From Pichia kudriavzevii (Eukaryota; Ascomycota; Pichiomycetes; Pichiales; Pichiaceae), in the NCBI RefSeq assembly GCF_003054445.1, contig NC_042507.1:1488001-1552000 (forward strand): 64,000 nucleotides of DNA, read 5' to 3'. Below, piece by piece: positions 17,382 to 28,308 of the stretch (position 1 is its first letter; each line of letters begins with the position of its first letter). The position numbers and the translations under genes are program-made. The notes under the pieces are model-generated. The model was given only the letters and a program-made list of their open reading frames with translations, did no database searches and was not told the DNA's origin.

Positions 17382-19022
17382 TTAATGTCCTTTTGTAGCA
17401 ATTCTAGTAGCCTCATCCTCAAACCCGTCGACTTTGATGTAGTTGATACCAGCATTGTCTAGCTTCTCCTTGCTTACGTTCTTGGCAACAAAAGTGGAGG
17501 GTTCCATAATGCCTACATAAACAGTGGAAATGGCACCATGCTGGTCAATGATTCTATCTAAACACGGCTTATTCCCGCTTAGCCGCAAGGAACATGGTTC
17601 CATTGTCGTATAAAGCTCGGTGCCTCTAGGCAAGGATTTTTGCTTCTGCAAGTATTTCTCCATTGCACATTGCTCTGCATGAGTATTTCCTGGTAGTTCT
17701 CTCGAGTATCCCGTTTCTAGCACTTTACCGCCATTTACCAGTACTGCACCAACAGAAAATGCTGTGGTGGAAGGTTCACATTTGTCTGCTTCTTCTATTG
17801 CTAACTGCATATACTTCTTAGGATGCTCTTGTGCCCAATCGGGGAACGATGTTTCATACGACCAATCTGCACTCGAATATTTATATGCATGGAGGTACAA
17901 CTCCAAATCAGCAGCATCTGGATCGCTGTATAGTTTCTGTGTACACGTGGTACATTCTTTCCCATTCCATATTTCACCACTCTTGGTACTCTCTCTCAGA
18001 TAACTTGAAGTTTGGGTGGTTTTACCAACACTTTCCAGTTTGGCAACAACAGATTCAATATCAAACTCACAGTTTTTGCCCAGATTACGCCCCCAGACGC
18101 TAGGTGAAGAATATATGGGATCATTTATGATAGGATGCCCCAGGTATTGCAAGTGAACTCTTATTTGGTGCGTCCTACCAGTATGTGGTTTACATAACAC
18201 AATAGAATGCTCACCATCGTAGCTGATTCTTTTGAAAGTAGTCTTAGCTTCTTTGCCTTTTTCTTCATCTATAATGTTTAACGAAACCCTTGGATCATAG
18301 GTGCACAGTGGCTTATCAACCACAAGTTCTTCAATGGGGAATTCACCAACCACTTTAGCTATATATTCCTTACTGACCTCTCTATTTTTTATTTGGTCAA
18401 CCATTTTCTCCGCTGCTTTAGCGGTTTTTCCCAGGAACATCAAGCCACTGGTTAACCTGTCTAGTCTGTTGCATGGATGGACCTTGAGGCCATGCTCTGC
18501 TTCTAAAATTGCAGTTATCGAATTGTATCTGTACCTTCCTGTTGGGTGGACAGGTATTCCGCTTGGTTTATCAATGACAACAATTTCATCATCCTGATAG
18601 ACAATTTTTATTGGTTTCCCACTAACTGGTGGTTCATGTCTATGGATTCTATGAGTAATGAGATCACCGTTTTTCACTATGGTGTCTTTGGTACTCTTCT
18701 CACCATTCACCAAAACTGCTCCTGTCTCTAGAGCTTTCAAGTAATATGACTCTGGATATAACCGGAATTCATTCGCAAAAATGTCCAACAATGTCCTGTC
18801 TCTCCAACGTAGCTTACAGAAAGTCTTGTAAGTATAAAAGTAGGGACACACTCTTCTTAACGGTCCATCGATCTGATACTCGATGACTTGTTCTTCATCT
18901 TTAGAGTCGGTTTCACACTTGGGAGAATCCACACGACGAACCTTAAATCCATTCGCATCAACGAGTGGCACTGCACCTCTTTTTTTTGTCATTGTGTGGC
19001 AGTATCGTCTCCAAAAGTGCAT
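17382..19022 (-). CDS. RIB2: Rib2: tRNA pseudouridine synthase fused to DRAP deaminase
   Basis: This 546-residue bifunctional protein has an N-terminal RluA-type pseudouridine synthase and a C-terminal riboflavin-pathway deaminase. An S4-like region (LLDIFANEFRLYPESYYLKA) is at about 78-97. The synthase motif NRLDRLTSG at 185-193 holds catalytic Asp188, and HTGRTHQIRVHLQYLGHPII follows near residue 280-300. The deaminase has zinc ligands His448 (HAE with Glu450), Cys477 and Cys487. S. cerevisiae Rib2 has the same fusion (591 residues). The frame has two ATGs: M1 gives a short basic leader (HFWRRYCHT), M11 gives MTKKRG. Use of both could add a mitochondrial form; not shown. It diverges from PGS1 over a 143-bp promoter. 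Confidence 0.95.
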   Translation of the reverse strand: MHFWRRYCHTMTKKRGAVPLVDANGFKVRRVDSPKCETDSKDEEQVIEYQIDGPLRRVCPYFYTYKTFCKLRWRDRTLLDIFANEFRLYPESYYLKALETGAVLVNGEKSTKDTIVKNGDLITHRIHRHEPPVSGKPIKIVYQDDEIVVIDKPSGIPVHPTGRYRYNSITAILEAEHGLKVHPCNRLDRLTSGLMFLGKTAKAAEKMVDQIKNREVSKEYIAKVVGEFPIEELVVDKPLCTYDPRVSLNIIDEEKGKEAKTTFKRISYDGEHSIVLCKPHTGRTHQIRVHLQYLGHPIINDPIYSSPSVWGRNLGKNCEFDIESVVAKLESVGKTTQTSSYLRESTKSGEIWNGKECTTCTQKLYSDPDAADLELYLHAYKYSSADWSYETSFPDWAQEHPKKYMQLAIEEADKCEPSTTAFSVGAVLVNGGKVLETGYSRELPGNTHAEQCAMEKYLQKQKSLPRGTELYTTMEPCSLRLSGNKPCLDRIIDQHGAISTVYVGIMEPSTFVAKNVSKEKLDNAGINYIKVDGFEDEATRIATKGH

Positions 19023-19165
19023 GTATTCACCTTAATTTAGGGTTAAAGCAAAAAAAAACTGTTGAACCTAAAATCAGCAAATGAAAAAAATGCCATTTGG
19101 ATTTTTTAAAAATTCAAACTAATCCATTACCTTTTTTTCTAGCTGAATCATTAAATCCTGATTCA

Positions 19166-20659
19166 ATGAATCGCATAGCAGCATTCTTTGCACACGGGAA
19201 ACGGAGGTTTTCTAGCGTAAAGGTGGATAACGGCACCTTGGAGAATTATCACTCGTTCAATCCTCTTGTTAGAGGTACAATCCAGCAACTGGATTCAATT
19301 GCACCCAGATTTGCACTGAAGAAAGGTGATATTGAAATTTTAAATCATCCAGTGACATTCTATGAAACATTAAAGGAGAAGATATTGAAAGCAGAGAAGA
19401 GAATTTTCCTCTCGTCTCTGTACATTGGTAAGCATGAAGATGAACTCGTTAAAGTGTTAGATGATGCATTAGTGAAGAATCCAAACATTAAGTTAGATAT
19501 ATTAGTGGATGCACTAAGGTCGACCAGAGAGGCACCGCACAGTGACTCTACTGCGTCTCTTATTGCTCCATTGGTGGAGAAACATGGGAAGCATCGTGTC
19601 AATATTCGGCTGTATCATACACCACATTTACATGGATGGAGAGAGTCAATTACACCAAAAAGACTTAATGAAATTTATGGATTACAACACATGAAAATAT
19701 ACGGTGTAGATGATGAAGTCATACTTTCTGGAGCCAATTTATCGAGGGACTATTTTACAAATAGACAGGATAGGTACTATTTATTCAAATCTAAAGACTT
19801 GAGTAATTATTATCATGGTATCCAAACAGCCGTCTCGTCATTATCATACCAATTGATCACAAGTAGTAGAGGATTCTTCCTGGATTGGCCAACTGATAAC
19901 AATGCATCAGAGCCACACTTGAATGTTGAGAGATTTCTCAGTGACTCCACACGTGTCCTGGTTCCTGTGTTAAGAACAAAGAAGGTCGAGACCACGACAA
20001 CTAACGAAGATCCAGACACTTTAGTTTACCCTGTTTCTTCATTTGCACCACTATTTAAAGATGACAAGTCTACGGAACTCCCTTGCGTTTTGAGGATGCT
20101 CTCATTACTTGATCACAAGGGCGCCAAATTAACAATGACAGCTGGATACTTCAATATCCACCCTAAGATTAAAGAGAGAATCTTACGGGGACAAGCATGC
20201 AGTGAAATAATCACGGCATCTCCAGAAGCCAATTCATTCTATTTGTCAAAAGGTATTAGTGGATTGTTGCCAGATGCTTATGTTTATAGCTGTGAGAAGT
20301 TTATGAATGAAGCCAACTCAAGTGCAGTCAAAGTTCTTGAATGGCAAAACGGTGTTGTTAACACACCAAACGGATGGTCCTATCATGCCAAGGGACTATG
20401 GGTCACACCGCCAGGAGAAGATACACCTGCCATGACAGTTATTGGAAGCTCTAACTACACCAGACGTGCATATTCTCATGACTTGGAATGCAACGCCTTG
20501 ATTATCACTAAGGATGACACCCTGAGACAACAAATGAAAGACGAAGTTGATAATCTGAAGAAACACACCTCAGAGTTGACTATGGATGATTTTAAGGAGC
20601 GTAGAAGAGTCAGTCCTTTTACTAAAGTCGTTGCTAATATTGTCAGCCCATTACTTTAA
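19166..20659 (+). CDS. PGS1: phosphatidylglycerophosphate synthase (Pgs1)
   Basis: This 497-residue mitochondrial enzyme makes phosphatidylglycerophosphate from CDP-diacylglycerol and glycerol-3-phosphate, the first committed step to cardiolipin. It is of the phospholipase D superfamily, and both HKD-type motifs are seen: HMKIYGVDDEVILSGANLSR at about 176 and HAKGLWVTPPG followed by VIGSSNYTRR around 410-435. The open frame reaches back to a TTG, but the ATG gives a good presequence (MNRIAAFFAHGKRRFSSVK), rich in basic residues and free of acids. Length fits S. cerevisiae Pgs1 (521). Confidence 0.93.
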   Translation: MNRIAAFFAHGKRRFSSVKVDNGTLENYHSFNPLVRGTIQQLDSIAPRFALKKGDIEILNHPVTFYETLKEKILKAEKRIFLSSLYIGKHEDELVKVLDDALVKNPNIKLDILVDALRSTREAPHSDSTASLIAPLVEKHGKHRVNIRLYHTPHLHGWRESITPKRLNEIYGLQHMKIYGVDDEVILSGANLSRDYFTNRQDRYYLFKSKDLSNYYHGIQTAVSSLSYQLITSSRGFFLDWPTDNNASEPHLNVERFLSDSTRVLVPVLRTKKVETTTTNEDPDTLVYPVSSFAPLFKDDKSTELPCVLRMLSLLDHKGAKLTMTAGYFNIHPKIKERILRGQACSEIITASPEANSFYLSKGISGLLPDAYVYSCEKFMNEANSSAVKVLEWQNGVVNTPNGWSYHAKGLWVTPPGEDTPAMTVIGSSNYTRRAYSHDLECNALIITKDDTLRQQMKDEVDNLKKHTSELTMDDFKERRRVSPFTKVVANIVSPLL

Positions 20660-20810
20660 CTATAATACATGTAAATATCATCACACAAACAGTGAAAGTT
20701 GCCGAATATTAGAATCATTATTTATACAATAAAAAAGAAGAGAACATAATCCTTATTTAACTTTAAAACTATATTTATATATATATATATATGTATATTT
20801 ACATTTTTCA

Positions 20811-22251
<1,441 letters not shown>

Positions 22252-24366
22252 CTAGACACGGATTTTCCCGTTTGCGATGTCATTGAGTTTCTCCTCGGTG
22301 AGAAGCATGTACTTCCCCGAGTGGGGGTCCCAGAAATAGACGTCAATGTTCCCCTCCTTACCTCTTGGAAGAATTGGGTCTCTAAAGACTTTCTTACTGA
22401 TCTTGTGGCTATCGTTCAACGAGATGACGTGGAACGTGACGAAAAGCGGGCGTGCATATGGCGGCAAACGTGACTGCGAGGTTGTCGATATCTCTTGTAG
22501 GAGCTTCTCCCTAGTTTGCACATCCTTTATATCTCTGTTGTCATCAACGGTTTGCGCAAGAAGATAACCTGCTCTACCTTCATGGTTTGGAACTCTACAG
22601 CCAACAACCACACAGTTTTTCAAATGGGGCACTCCATGGAGTAATTCGTTTTCCACTTCAGTTGTACTAACATTCTCCGACTTCCATCTGTAGGTATCGC
22701 CCATTCTGTCGACAAAGTAGATGCACCCAAAATCGTCTTTCCTCATCAAATCGTCAGATCTGATATAGGCATCACCTTTACGAAAGACATCACGGACAAC
22801 TTTCGAGTATGTTGCGTGGTCATCGTTAACATATCCGGGGAATGTGGCCTTAATGTTAGAAGGGTTGAGTACCCGCATTAACATTTCACCCTTTTCGTTA
22901 ACTCCAGGCTCCTCACAGAAACCTCTTGCATTTCTGTAGATTGTTGTATCATCATTAGGGTCCATTTTCACAAGAGTATATTGCAAGGACAAAAACTTGT
23001 CGACAAGCCAACCGTTGTTTCTGATTGCACCTACTCCATGGCCGTCGTATTCGTAACAAGAAGTTGCAAATGGAGCCTCACTTGATGCATAGAACTCACC
23101 AATTGCAGGAATCCCAAATCTTTCCTTTAATTTCATCCATATATCGGGACGCAATCCATTACCAAATGCCAATTTTAGCTTGCCATACATTTCTCGTTCA
23201 TTGAAGGTTTCGTTGGAATCTACCAGATACCGACAAACTTCGCCAACGTATTGAATAGAATTTGCATTTGCCAGCTTGACTTGGGTCCAATAACTTGAAA
23301 CAGAGAATTTAAGGCCAATCGAGATGGTACCACCGGAGAAAAGTGCCGGGAGGACACCTAGAATAGAAGCAGTACCGTGGTATATTGGCATTGCCGTGTA
23401 TATATTTGAATTTCTGTCTATATGCATTACCCGGGGGAACAAATGGGTAGCCATAAAGACTTTCCTCCAAGAGTTAACGGCAGATTTGGGTAGACCCGTA
23501 GTACCGGAGGTGTAGATTAGCAAAGCAGGATCCCAGTATTGGACACCTGCATCACGGATTTTGTCCAATTGACGAAACTTTTTGCTCGATGGGTTGGTCA
23601 GATGGGCCATTGTGGATTTCTCCTCAATTATGAAGGTTTTAAGGTTGGGAATTTCCCGGGAAATTTCGTTTCTTGTTGATTCGTAATTCTCCCTGCAATC
23701 GTCATCAATGAGGAGGATTTGCGAATTGACGATTTTGATGCAGTGAAGGAGTGGATTTTTAGTCAAGTTGTAATTGATGAAGGCCGGAACTGCGCCTATA
23801 TTCCACAATGCAAACCAAATGATGACAAAGAGTGGCTTGTTCATGTAGATCAGCGAGACACGGGTACCTTTCTCCACGCCCATTTCATGTTTTAGAATAA
23901 ACGACATGCGAAGAATGCAATTGTAGAGTTCCCTGTATGTGAGACGTTCCACAGAGAATGCAGCGTCGCCTGATTCTCTAAAGGAGCCAATTGGACGCAC
24001 AAACTGAAGCGCTATACTTCCAGGTGCATGATCGACTATTGACTCAAACTCGTACCAGAGGGAGAACCGTTTTGTGATCAGTGACTGGACAACGTAGTGG
24101 TTGAAGAAGGATTTCAGTAGGGGGACCAAGTATAAGTCGTCAGACAATCTGAGTCTACGGTTGAGCGACTGCAAGCGACGGGACGCCGCTGGTTTGAGGA
24201 CAACAAGGGTGACTGCAAGGAGGACAAGGACAGCAAGGAGCCACATGGCGAAGGGATGGTTACTTGAAGGGGGTGGCAACTCAGCAAGCGGAGGAACAGC
24301 ACTGGCAAAAGGGTAAGAAGCAATGGTTCGATAAGGAGTTACAGACAGGTTTTGAAATAGTGCCAT
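22252..24366 (-). CDS. FAT1: very-long-chain acyl-CoA synthetase / fatty acid transporter Fat1
   Basis: A 704-residue member of the FATP family, coupling uptake of long-chain fatty acids to activation as CoA thioesters at plasma membrane, ER or lipid droplets. The frame extends 14 codons upstream but only to a TTG. A hydrophobic segment at about 38-58 is the membrane anchor. The AMP-binding motif YTSGTTGLPKSA is at about residue 285, and the FATP signature YIRSDDLMRKDD followed by FVDRMGDTYRWKSENVSTTE at about 540-575. The C-terminus ends GKIRV; in yeasts Fat1 tails can act in organelle targeting, but this is not clearly a PTS1. Length is near the S. cerevisiae 669. Confidence 0.93.
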   Translation of the reverse strand: MALFQNLSVTPYRTIASYPFASAVPPLAELPPPSSNHPFAMWLLAVLVLLAVTLVVLKPAASRRLQSLNRRLRLSDDLYLVPLLKSFFNHYVVQSLITKRFSLWYEFESIVDHAPGSIALQFVRPIGSFRESGDAAFSVERLTYRELYNCILRMSFILKHEMGVEKGTRVSLIYMNKPLFVIIWFALWNIGAVPAFINYNLTKNPLLHCIKIVNSQILLIDDDCRENYESTRNEISREIPNLKTFIIEEKSTMAHLTNPSSKKFRQLDKIRDAGVQYWDPALLIYTSGTTGLPKSAVNSWRKVFMATHLFPRVMHIDRNSNIYTAMPIYHGTASILGVLPALFSGGTISIGLKFSVSSYWTQVKLANANSIQYVGEVCRYLVDSNETFNEREMYGKLKLAFGNGLRPDIWMKLKERFGIPAIGEFYASSEAPFATSCYEYDGHGVGAIRNNGWLVDKFLSLQYTLVKMDPNDDTTIYRNARGFCEEPGVNEKGEMLMRVLNPSNIKATFPGYVNDDHATYSKVVRDVFRKGDAYIRSDDLMRKDDFGCIYFVDRMGDTYRWKSENVSTTEVENELLHGVPHLKNCVVVGCRVPNHEGRAGYLLAQTVDDNRDIKDVQTREKLLQEISTTSQSRLPPYARPLFVTFHVISLNDSHKISKKVFRDPILPRGKEGNIDVYFWDPHSGKYMLLTEEKLNDIANGKIRV

Positions 24367-24809
24367 AGTGAAAAATGCACAGCGAACAATCAGCCAGTGC
24401 AAAACCAAAATTGCAACTACAACTACAACTACAACTACAACAACAACAACTACAACTACAACACCAAGACGTTACACGTTGTCCTTCCATTCAGGTCCGT
24501 GCAAGGACCCCTGTAGCAAGCAGATGGATGTAATGCCTGGCCGCACCGGCCCTCATTGGGTGAGCCGCTATGGGAGCAGTGCCGTGGGAGCACCGCTGTG
24601 ATGGCCCTTGTGCACCAAAGGGAGCAATTGGCCGTAGCTGTCTGGGGAGCAGTTGCAAATACACACATGTATACACGTATACACATATACACATCCGTAT
24701 GTGATCACGACCCCCCAGGACCGAGAGTCGTGTAGTGAGAGGCCTTGGACAGAGCCATCTTGGGCCAAAGAGAGCAACGTGGTGGCCCCAAATGTCAACA
24801 ACTTCCCAG
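24367..24809. other. FAT1 promoter region with CAACTA simple repeat
   Basis: A CAA/CTA trinucleotide stretch at about 24412-24465 lies directly upstream of FAT1. Further on there is TACACATATACAC-like simple sequence near 24655-24695. Long frames on both strands here are repeat-driven and lack domains. It also forms the 3' region of the Cox26-like copy at 24810. Confidence 0.4.
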
Positions 24810-24956
24810 TTAAGGCCCCCAAAGGCCTGCCTTTTGGGTGTACTTGCCAAGCATTGGCCAGCCAAAGAAGAGAACCATGGCGCCTGCCCAGCCGCCCATT
24901 CTAGGGATATGTTTTGCGATTTCTACAACGTAGGGGTTAGGACCGATTCTAGCCAT
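24810..24956 (-). CDS. Cox26-like small inner-membrane protein, copy A
   Basis: A 48-codon frame, too short for routine ORF calling, beginning MARIGPNPYVVEIAKHIPRM and ending QKAGLWGP before TAA. It is 75% identical (36/48) with the frame at 25931-26077 over its whole length, with the same start and stop positions and conservative changes only, which marks it as a real gene. One hydrophobic segment spans about residues 22-39 (GGWAGAMVLFFGWPMLGK). The spaced pattern R-I-G, E, H/R-x-I-P, W, G-W-P matches my memory of the C-terminal half of S. cerevisiae Cox26, a small subunit of cytochrome c oxidase found in respiratory supercomplexes. The N-terminal leader of Cox26 is absent. Assignment is inference; gene status is firmer. 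Confidence 0.7.
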   Translation of the reverse strand: MARIGPNPYVVEIAKHIPRMGGWAGAMVLFFGWPMLGKYTQKAGLWGP

Positions 24957-25930
24957 GTTTGCCGATGAGTGTAGTGTGGTGTAGTGTGGTGAATAGAAGT
25001 ATGTGACACTAGATACCGCTGTGGACGGGGTTGTCGAACTGCCACAGCCAAATGTTTACAGAGACGGAGCAGGTCTACACCTTTTATATGGCAGAACCCC
25101 TTCACCCTAACGGTTCCTTAACAGTGTCTTGGAGGTGGGGGGAGCAGTCGTACGAGTGTGTGGGACAGCACATACAGAGACGCATCCTTGTACCTGTGGC
25201 CAATAGGTGTCTGGCATCTCCATACATTCCCGGACGGACTTTGGTTTGGTTAAGGGTACCGTGGACGGGGTTTGACGAGGGGTGTTGATTTTGTTGCTCC
25301 TTCTAGAACACTCCAGTACCTTGGAAAGCAACGGCCAGAGGAGAACAAGACACTGGGAAACGGCCACAACCGTGTGTTTCCGGTATTCCCCGCCTTTCCG
25401 TGTGTGCAGGTCGTGCCATGTTTGTGTTGCATGGATATATATATATATATATATACATACATGTATATACATGTAGAGGTAAATGTATGAGTGTCTGCGA
25501 TGCTGCTGCTGTTCTTGAGGAGTGGCACAAACGACTCTTCAACATGCGCTACACGGAAACCGACGGCTTGCACTGACGGGGTTGCATAGGGACCATTATG
25601 CTGTGTCTCTCTGGGTGTTTAGCTAGAGCAGGTGGACAAAGAGGAAAAAGAAAGAGAGGCGGCTACCAACGGTAGCCGCCTCAGACAAGTCCACAAGGGT
25701 GGAAATGCACGGCAAGGAGGTTTATCCTTTAGGAAAGGTTGGCAAGTTTTGCAGTTGAGTCTATTAGAGGATATATACAAATGTACAACTAGACACGGGG
25801 GGGAATATGTAGGTGACGAAATAAATTAGAGAATGTAGTTTAGTTGGACAGTGTATGGCGATGCATGTCCAGCATTGTTTGAAGGTGTTTCCATAGCTGC
25901 AATATAGAGTATGTCTCTCTTGGATGCACA
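24957..25930. other. 974-bp region between the two Cox26-like genes
   Basis: Upstream of copy A and downstream of copy B. The nonamer GACGGGGTT occurs three times at 25024-25032, 25264-25272 and 25575-25583; the first two are part of a 12-bp repeat GTGGACGGGGTT. A TA dinucleotide run sits near 25436-25455. Overlapping frames on both strands of up to 121 codons lack domains and I do not call them. Confidence 0.45.
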
Positions 25931-26077
25931 CTATGGGTTCCACACTCCTGCCCTCTGGGTGTACTTGCCAACCATTGGCCAGCCAAAGAAGAGCACCATA
26001 ACGCCTGCCCAGGCACCGACTCTTGGAACGTGTCTTGCGACTTCTGTGATGTATGGATTAGGTCCGATTCTAGCCAT
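25931..26077 (-). CDS. Cox26-like small inner-membrane protein, copy B
   Basis: A 48-codon frame starting MARIGPNPYITEVARHVPRV and ending QRAGVWNP before TAG. Upstream codons stay open to 26242, but similarity to copy A begins exactly at this ATG, so I start here. Differences from copy A are almost all Val/Ile/Leu, Lys/Arg or Ala/Gly swaps while many codons differ silently, which is the pattern of purifying selection. One membrane segment is at about 22-39. It lies 974 bp upstream of copy A on the same strand, as expected for a tandem duplication. Likely role: small subunit or assembly partner of cytochrome c oxidase (Cox26-like); another respiratory-chain small subunit is possible. Confidence 0.7.
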   Translation of the reverse strand: MARIGPNPYITEVARHVPRVGAWAGVMVLFFGWPMVGKYTQRAGVWNP

Positions 26078-26525
26078 GTCTGCTGATGTTTCTAGATATA
26101 TATGTATCGAGGTGTGTATAAATGTCTCTCTAGGAGATGGGGTTGGTGAAAGTAGACTTACAACACTGTCTCCCTTCTCTACAAGGTACTCATGCTCATG
26201 ACCAATACAGCAAGGGTTCTGTTGTTTATATATGCCTATCAACTAAGGAGAATGGTACGAGTGTTGTTTCATAATATTCCACTAAAGAGACTTAACGAGT
26301 ATCTTCCCCATGGTGATTGTCCATGTGGCCCCACAAAATTTGTGCAAACGGTGAGATTTGCAGGGTCAACACTGAAATTCTTCAAGTGGAGAGGAGTTGC
26401 CGCCTTTTCTCAAGAGTTTTCCTTCGCTTGTTGGTGAAAACAGCCGATTGGACCCGATTGGGTTGAATGGTTTGTTTGTTTTGTCAGTTGTATGTATATC
26501 TATATAACTGTATATATCTATATAG
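26078..26525. other. intergenic region between Cox26-like copy B and PUS1
   Basis: Promoter of copy B and 3' end of PUS1. TATATATCTATATA-type sequence near 26490-26525 may serve PUS1 3'-end formation. Nothing else recognised. Confidence 0.35.
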
Positions 26526-28093
26526 CTAAGCATCGCCATTGTCTGGTTTGACAATACCCCTTGCCGTGAGGAATTGGAAGATGGGGACGCCGTTGTTTTC
26601 GTTGACGCCGTTGAATGCGTCGATAAAGGAGAAGAACCCTGAAAAGACATGTTCCTCTTGCTCCTCCTTGAAGATTTTGTCGTAGATGTACTTGTGTTTG
26701 AAGTCGTCCATCTCCTTCTCGTACTTGGCAAAGGAGAGCTCGTCGTGGCCAAACTCCTTCAACCGCTGGTTATACGAATCGTAAACGGGCTGTTCAAGCA
26801 GTAATCCCAAGGCCGGTGCCTTTGGGATGTTGATTTTGGACTCTCCAAAAGCCTCTTGGATCCGTGACAATGGACACCCAGTACGTATCACTAGGGCAGC
26901 CATTCCAATCATCTTACGGATCTGATGGAGCATGAACGACTGGCCGTGGATCTTGATGGAGATCCATTCGGTACCCTCAATGAGAAATGGATCACTGACT
27001 TTGAAGGATTTCATAAACCTCTTGGCGCTGGGATCCTTGTACGATTTGCCCAGGGTAAAGTTGTGGAAGTTGTGAGAGCCAACGTAGATGTTGAGGGCGT
27101 CTCTAACAAGTTGCAACCGGTTCTCAGAGACACGGTACTTCCCTCTCATTTCTCTAGAGATCCGACGGAAGTTACTTGCTGCATTCTCTAATGGAACATT
27201 CAGGTCCAAACCTAAACGGTTAGCCTCAAACACCTGTTCAATATCCTCTTTACTAACACCTTCCTTAGAACATTTCTCCATCAGTTCACTCCAAAATGCC
27301 TCTCCCTCGGCATCGTCTCTCTTTTCGCCCTTGAATTCAAGACTGGCGTCGGCAATCTGTTTGCCCAAAACCGATCCTGGACGTGGCGGTAAGAAGGAAT
27401 ACGTTGGCATGAGGTACTCGTAAACTCTTGAAGAACACATCTTTCTACAATCAAACGCCTTGTTTGTTCTTTGTAATCCCCAGACTCTGATTTGTTCGGG
27501 CAATTCATTGTTTATCTTGCTGACAATTTCAGGGTCCTCGATAATCATCTTTAGGGATATGACATTACCTGCAGCGTGGACACCCTTGTCGGTACGAGCA
27601 GCTCTCATAAACCCATTCTTCTTCAAATCGTTGGAGTTGTTCCTAGAAATAGCACCAGCCTTCACAAACGCATCAAAGAGTTCCCCCTCAATGGTCTTGT
27701 TAGGTGGATTCAATTGCATTCCATGATACCCTGTTCCGCAATATCCAACCATGACTGCAACTTTTCTCTTTGGAAGACGTTGTTCGTCCGCATAGACTGG
27801 ATTACCGTTTTCATCTACAATCCGGCTGTAATAACGCCACAATAAAGGGAGGAGGAAAGGCTATGTTAGTAAGTGTCTCTATAAGGCGGTCTGGCTATTA
27901 TAGGCAAAGCAATAAGCCCAATATTAGAGATACCAATAAAATAAGAAAGGAAAAGTCAAAGTTTGAGAAAAAAACCTTTGTTGCATACCCACGTGTTTTC
28001 TTTACTGTTGGCCAGACGTTGTTTCTTGGCAACTGTGTGTGGATGATCACCCTTCCTGATCTTAGGGCCCCGTTGCTCATCTTGGTCACTCAT
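26526..28093 (-). CDS. PUS1: tRNA pseudouridine synthase Pus1, two exons
   Basis: Exon 2 (26526-27825) encodes the whole TruA-type domain: RLPKRKVAVMVGYCGTGYHG, then MRAARTDKGVHAAGN with the catalytic Asp, FDCRKMCSSRVYEYLMPTYS, SHNFHNFTLGKSY and HGQSFMLHQIRKMIGM, all nearly identical to S. cerevisiae Pus1, which modifies several tRNA positions and U2 snRNA. The exon 2 frame has no ATG before its domain, so an upstream exon is required. The intron (27826-27988) has GTATGC, TACTAAC and TTACAG. With that donor, the exon 1 frame that joins starts at ATG 28080 (463 residues). The first ATG, 28093, gives another N-terminus (MSDQDEQRGPKIRKGDH) that joins in frame only with a GTGGGT donor 4 nt earlier (466 residues). 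Which is used is open. Confidence 0.88.
27826..27988 (-). other. spliceosomal intron of PUS1 (163 nt)
   Basis: On the minus strand: donor GTATGC beginning at 27988, exact branch-point TACTAAC at 27865-27871 and acceptor TTACAG ending at 27826, 40 nt after the branch adenosine. All three match budding-yeast rules. An alternative donor GTGGGT begins at 27992. Confidence 0.85.
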
Positions 28094-28154
28094 GTTTGGA
28101 AAGTGAAGATATACAGTATAAAATAAAACCTCTTCTTGATACACTCCAGATTTC

Positions 28155-28165
28155 TGAAAATTTTT
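28155..28165 (+). promoter_or_regulatory. RRPE-type element TGAAAATTTTT upstream of NIP7
   Basis: Exact TGAAAATTTTT, the ribosomal RNA processing element common in yeast ribosome-biogenesis promoters, about 145 bp upstream of NIP7 and within the NIP7-PUS1 divergent promoter. Confidence 0.55.
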
Positions 28166-28308
28166 CCCTTCTTGCGGGAAACTTGTGCATGAAAAAGGCT
28201 GCAGTAGAAGAGTGAAAAAAAAAAAAAAATTATCACAACCTTAAACACCAACTTCTCTTGTAATGTAGGAATTGGTTCTGAGTGAACAAGAAGTACAAAC
28301 AGCAGCAG

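Noticed and set aside
24491-24865. 124-codon minus frame and several overlapping frames upstream of FAT1
   Set aside because: Mutually overlapping, without domains, and out of frame with the conserved Cox26-like copy A that runs through part of the same stretch.
25107-25573. Frames of 107-121 codons between the Cox26-like copies
   Set aside because: Built partly on a TA dinucleotide run, no conserved counterpart next to the other copy, no domain.
27840-27900. Acceptor ATAG right after the PUS1 branch point, which would keep the first ATG frame with the GTATGC donor
   Set aside because: Only about 5 nt separate the branch adenosine and this AG, too short for yeast splicing; TTACAG 40 nt away is the expected acceptor.
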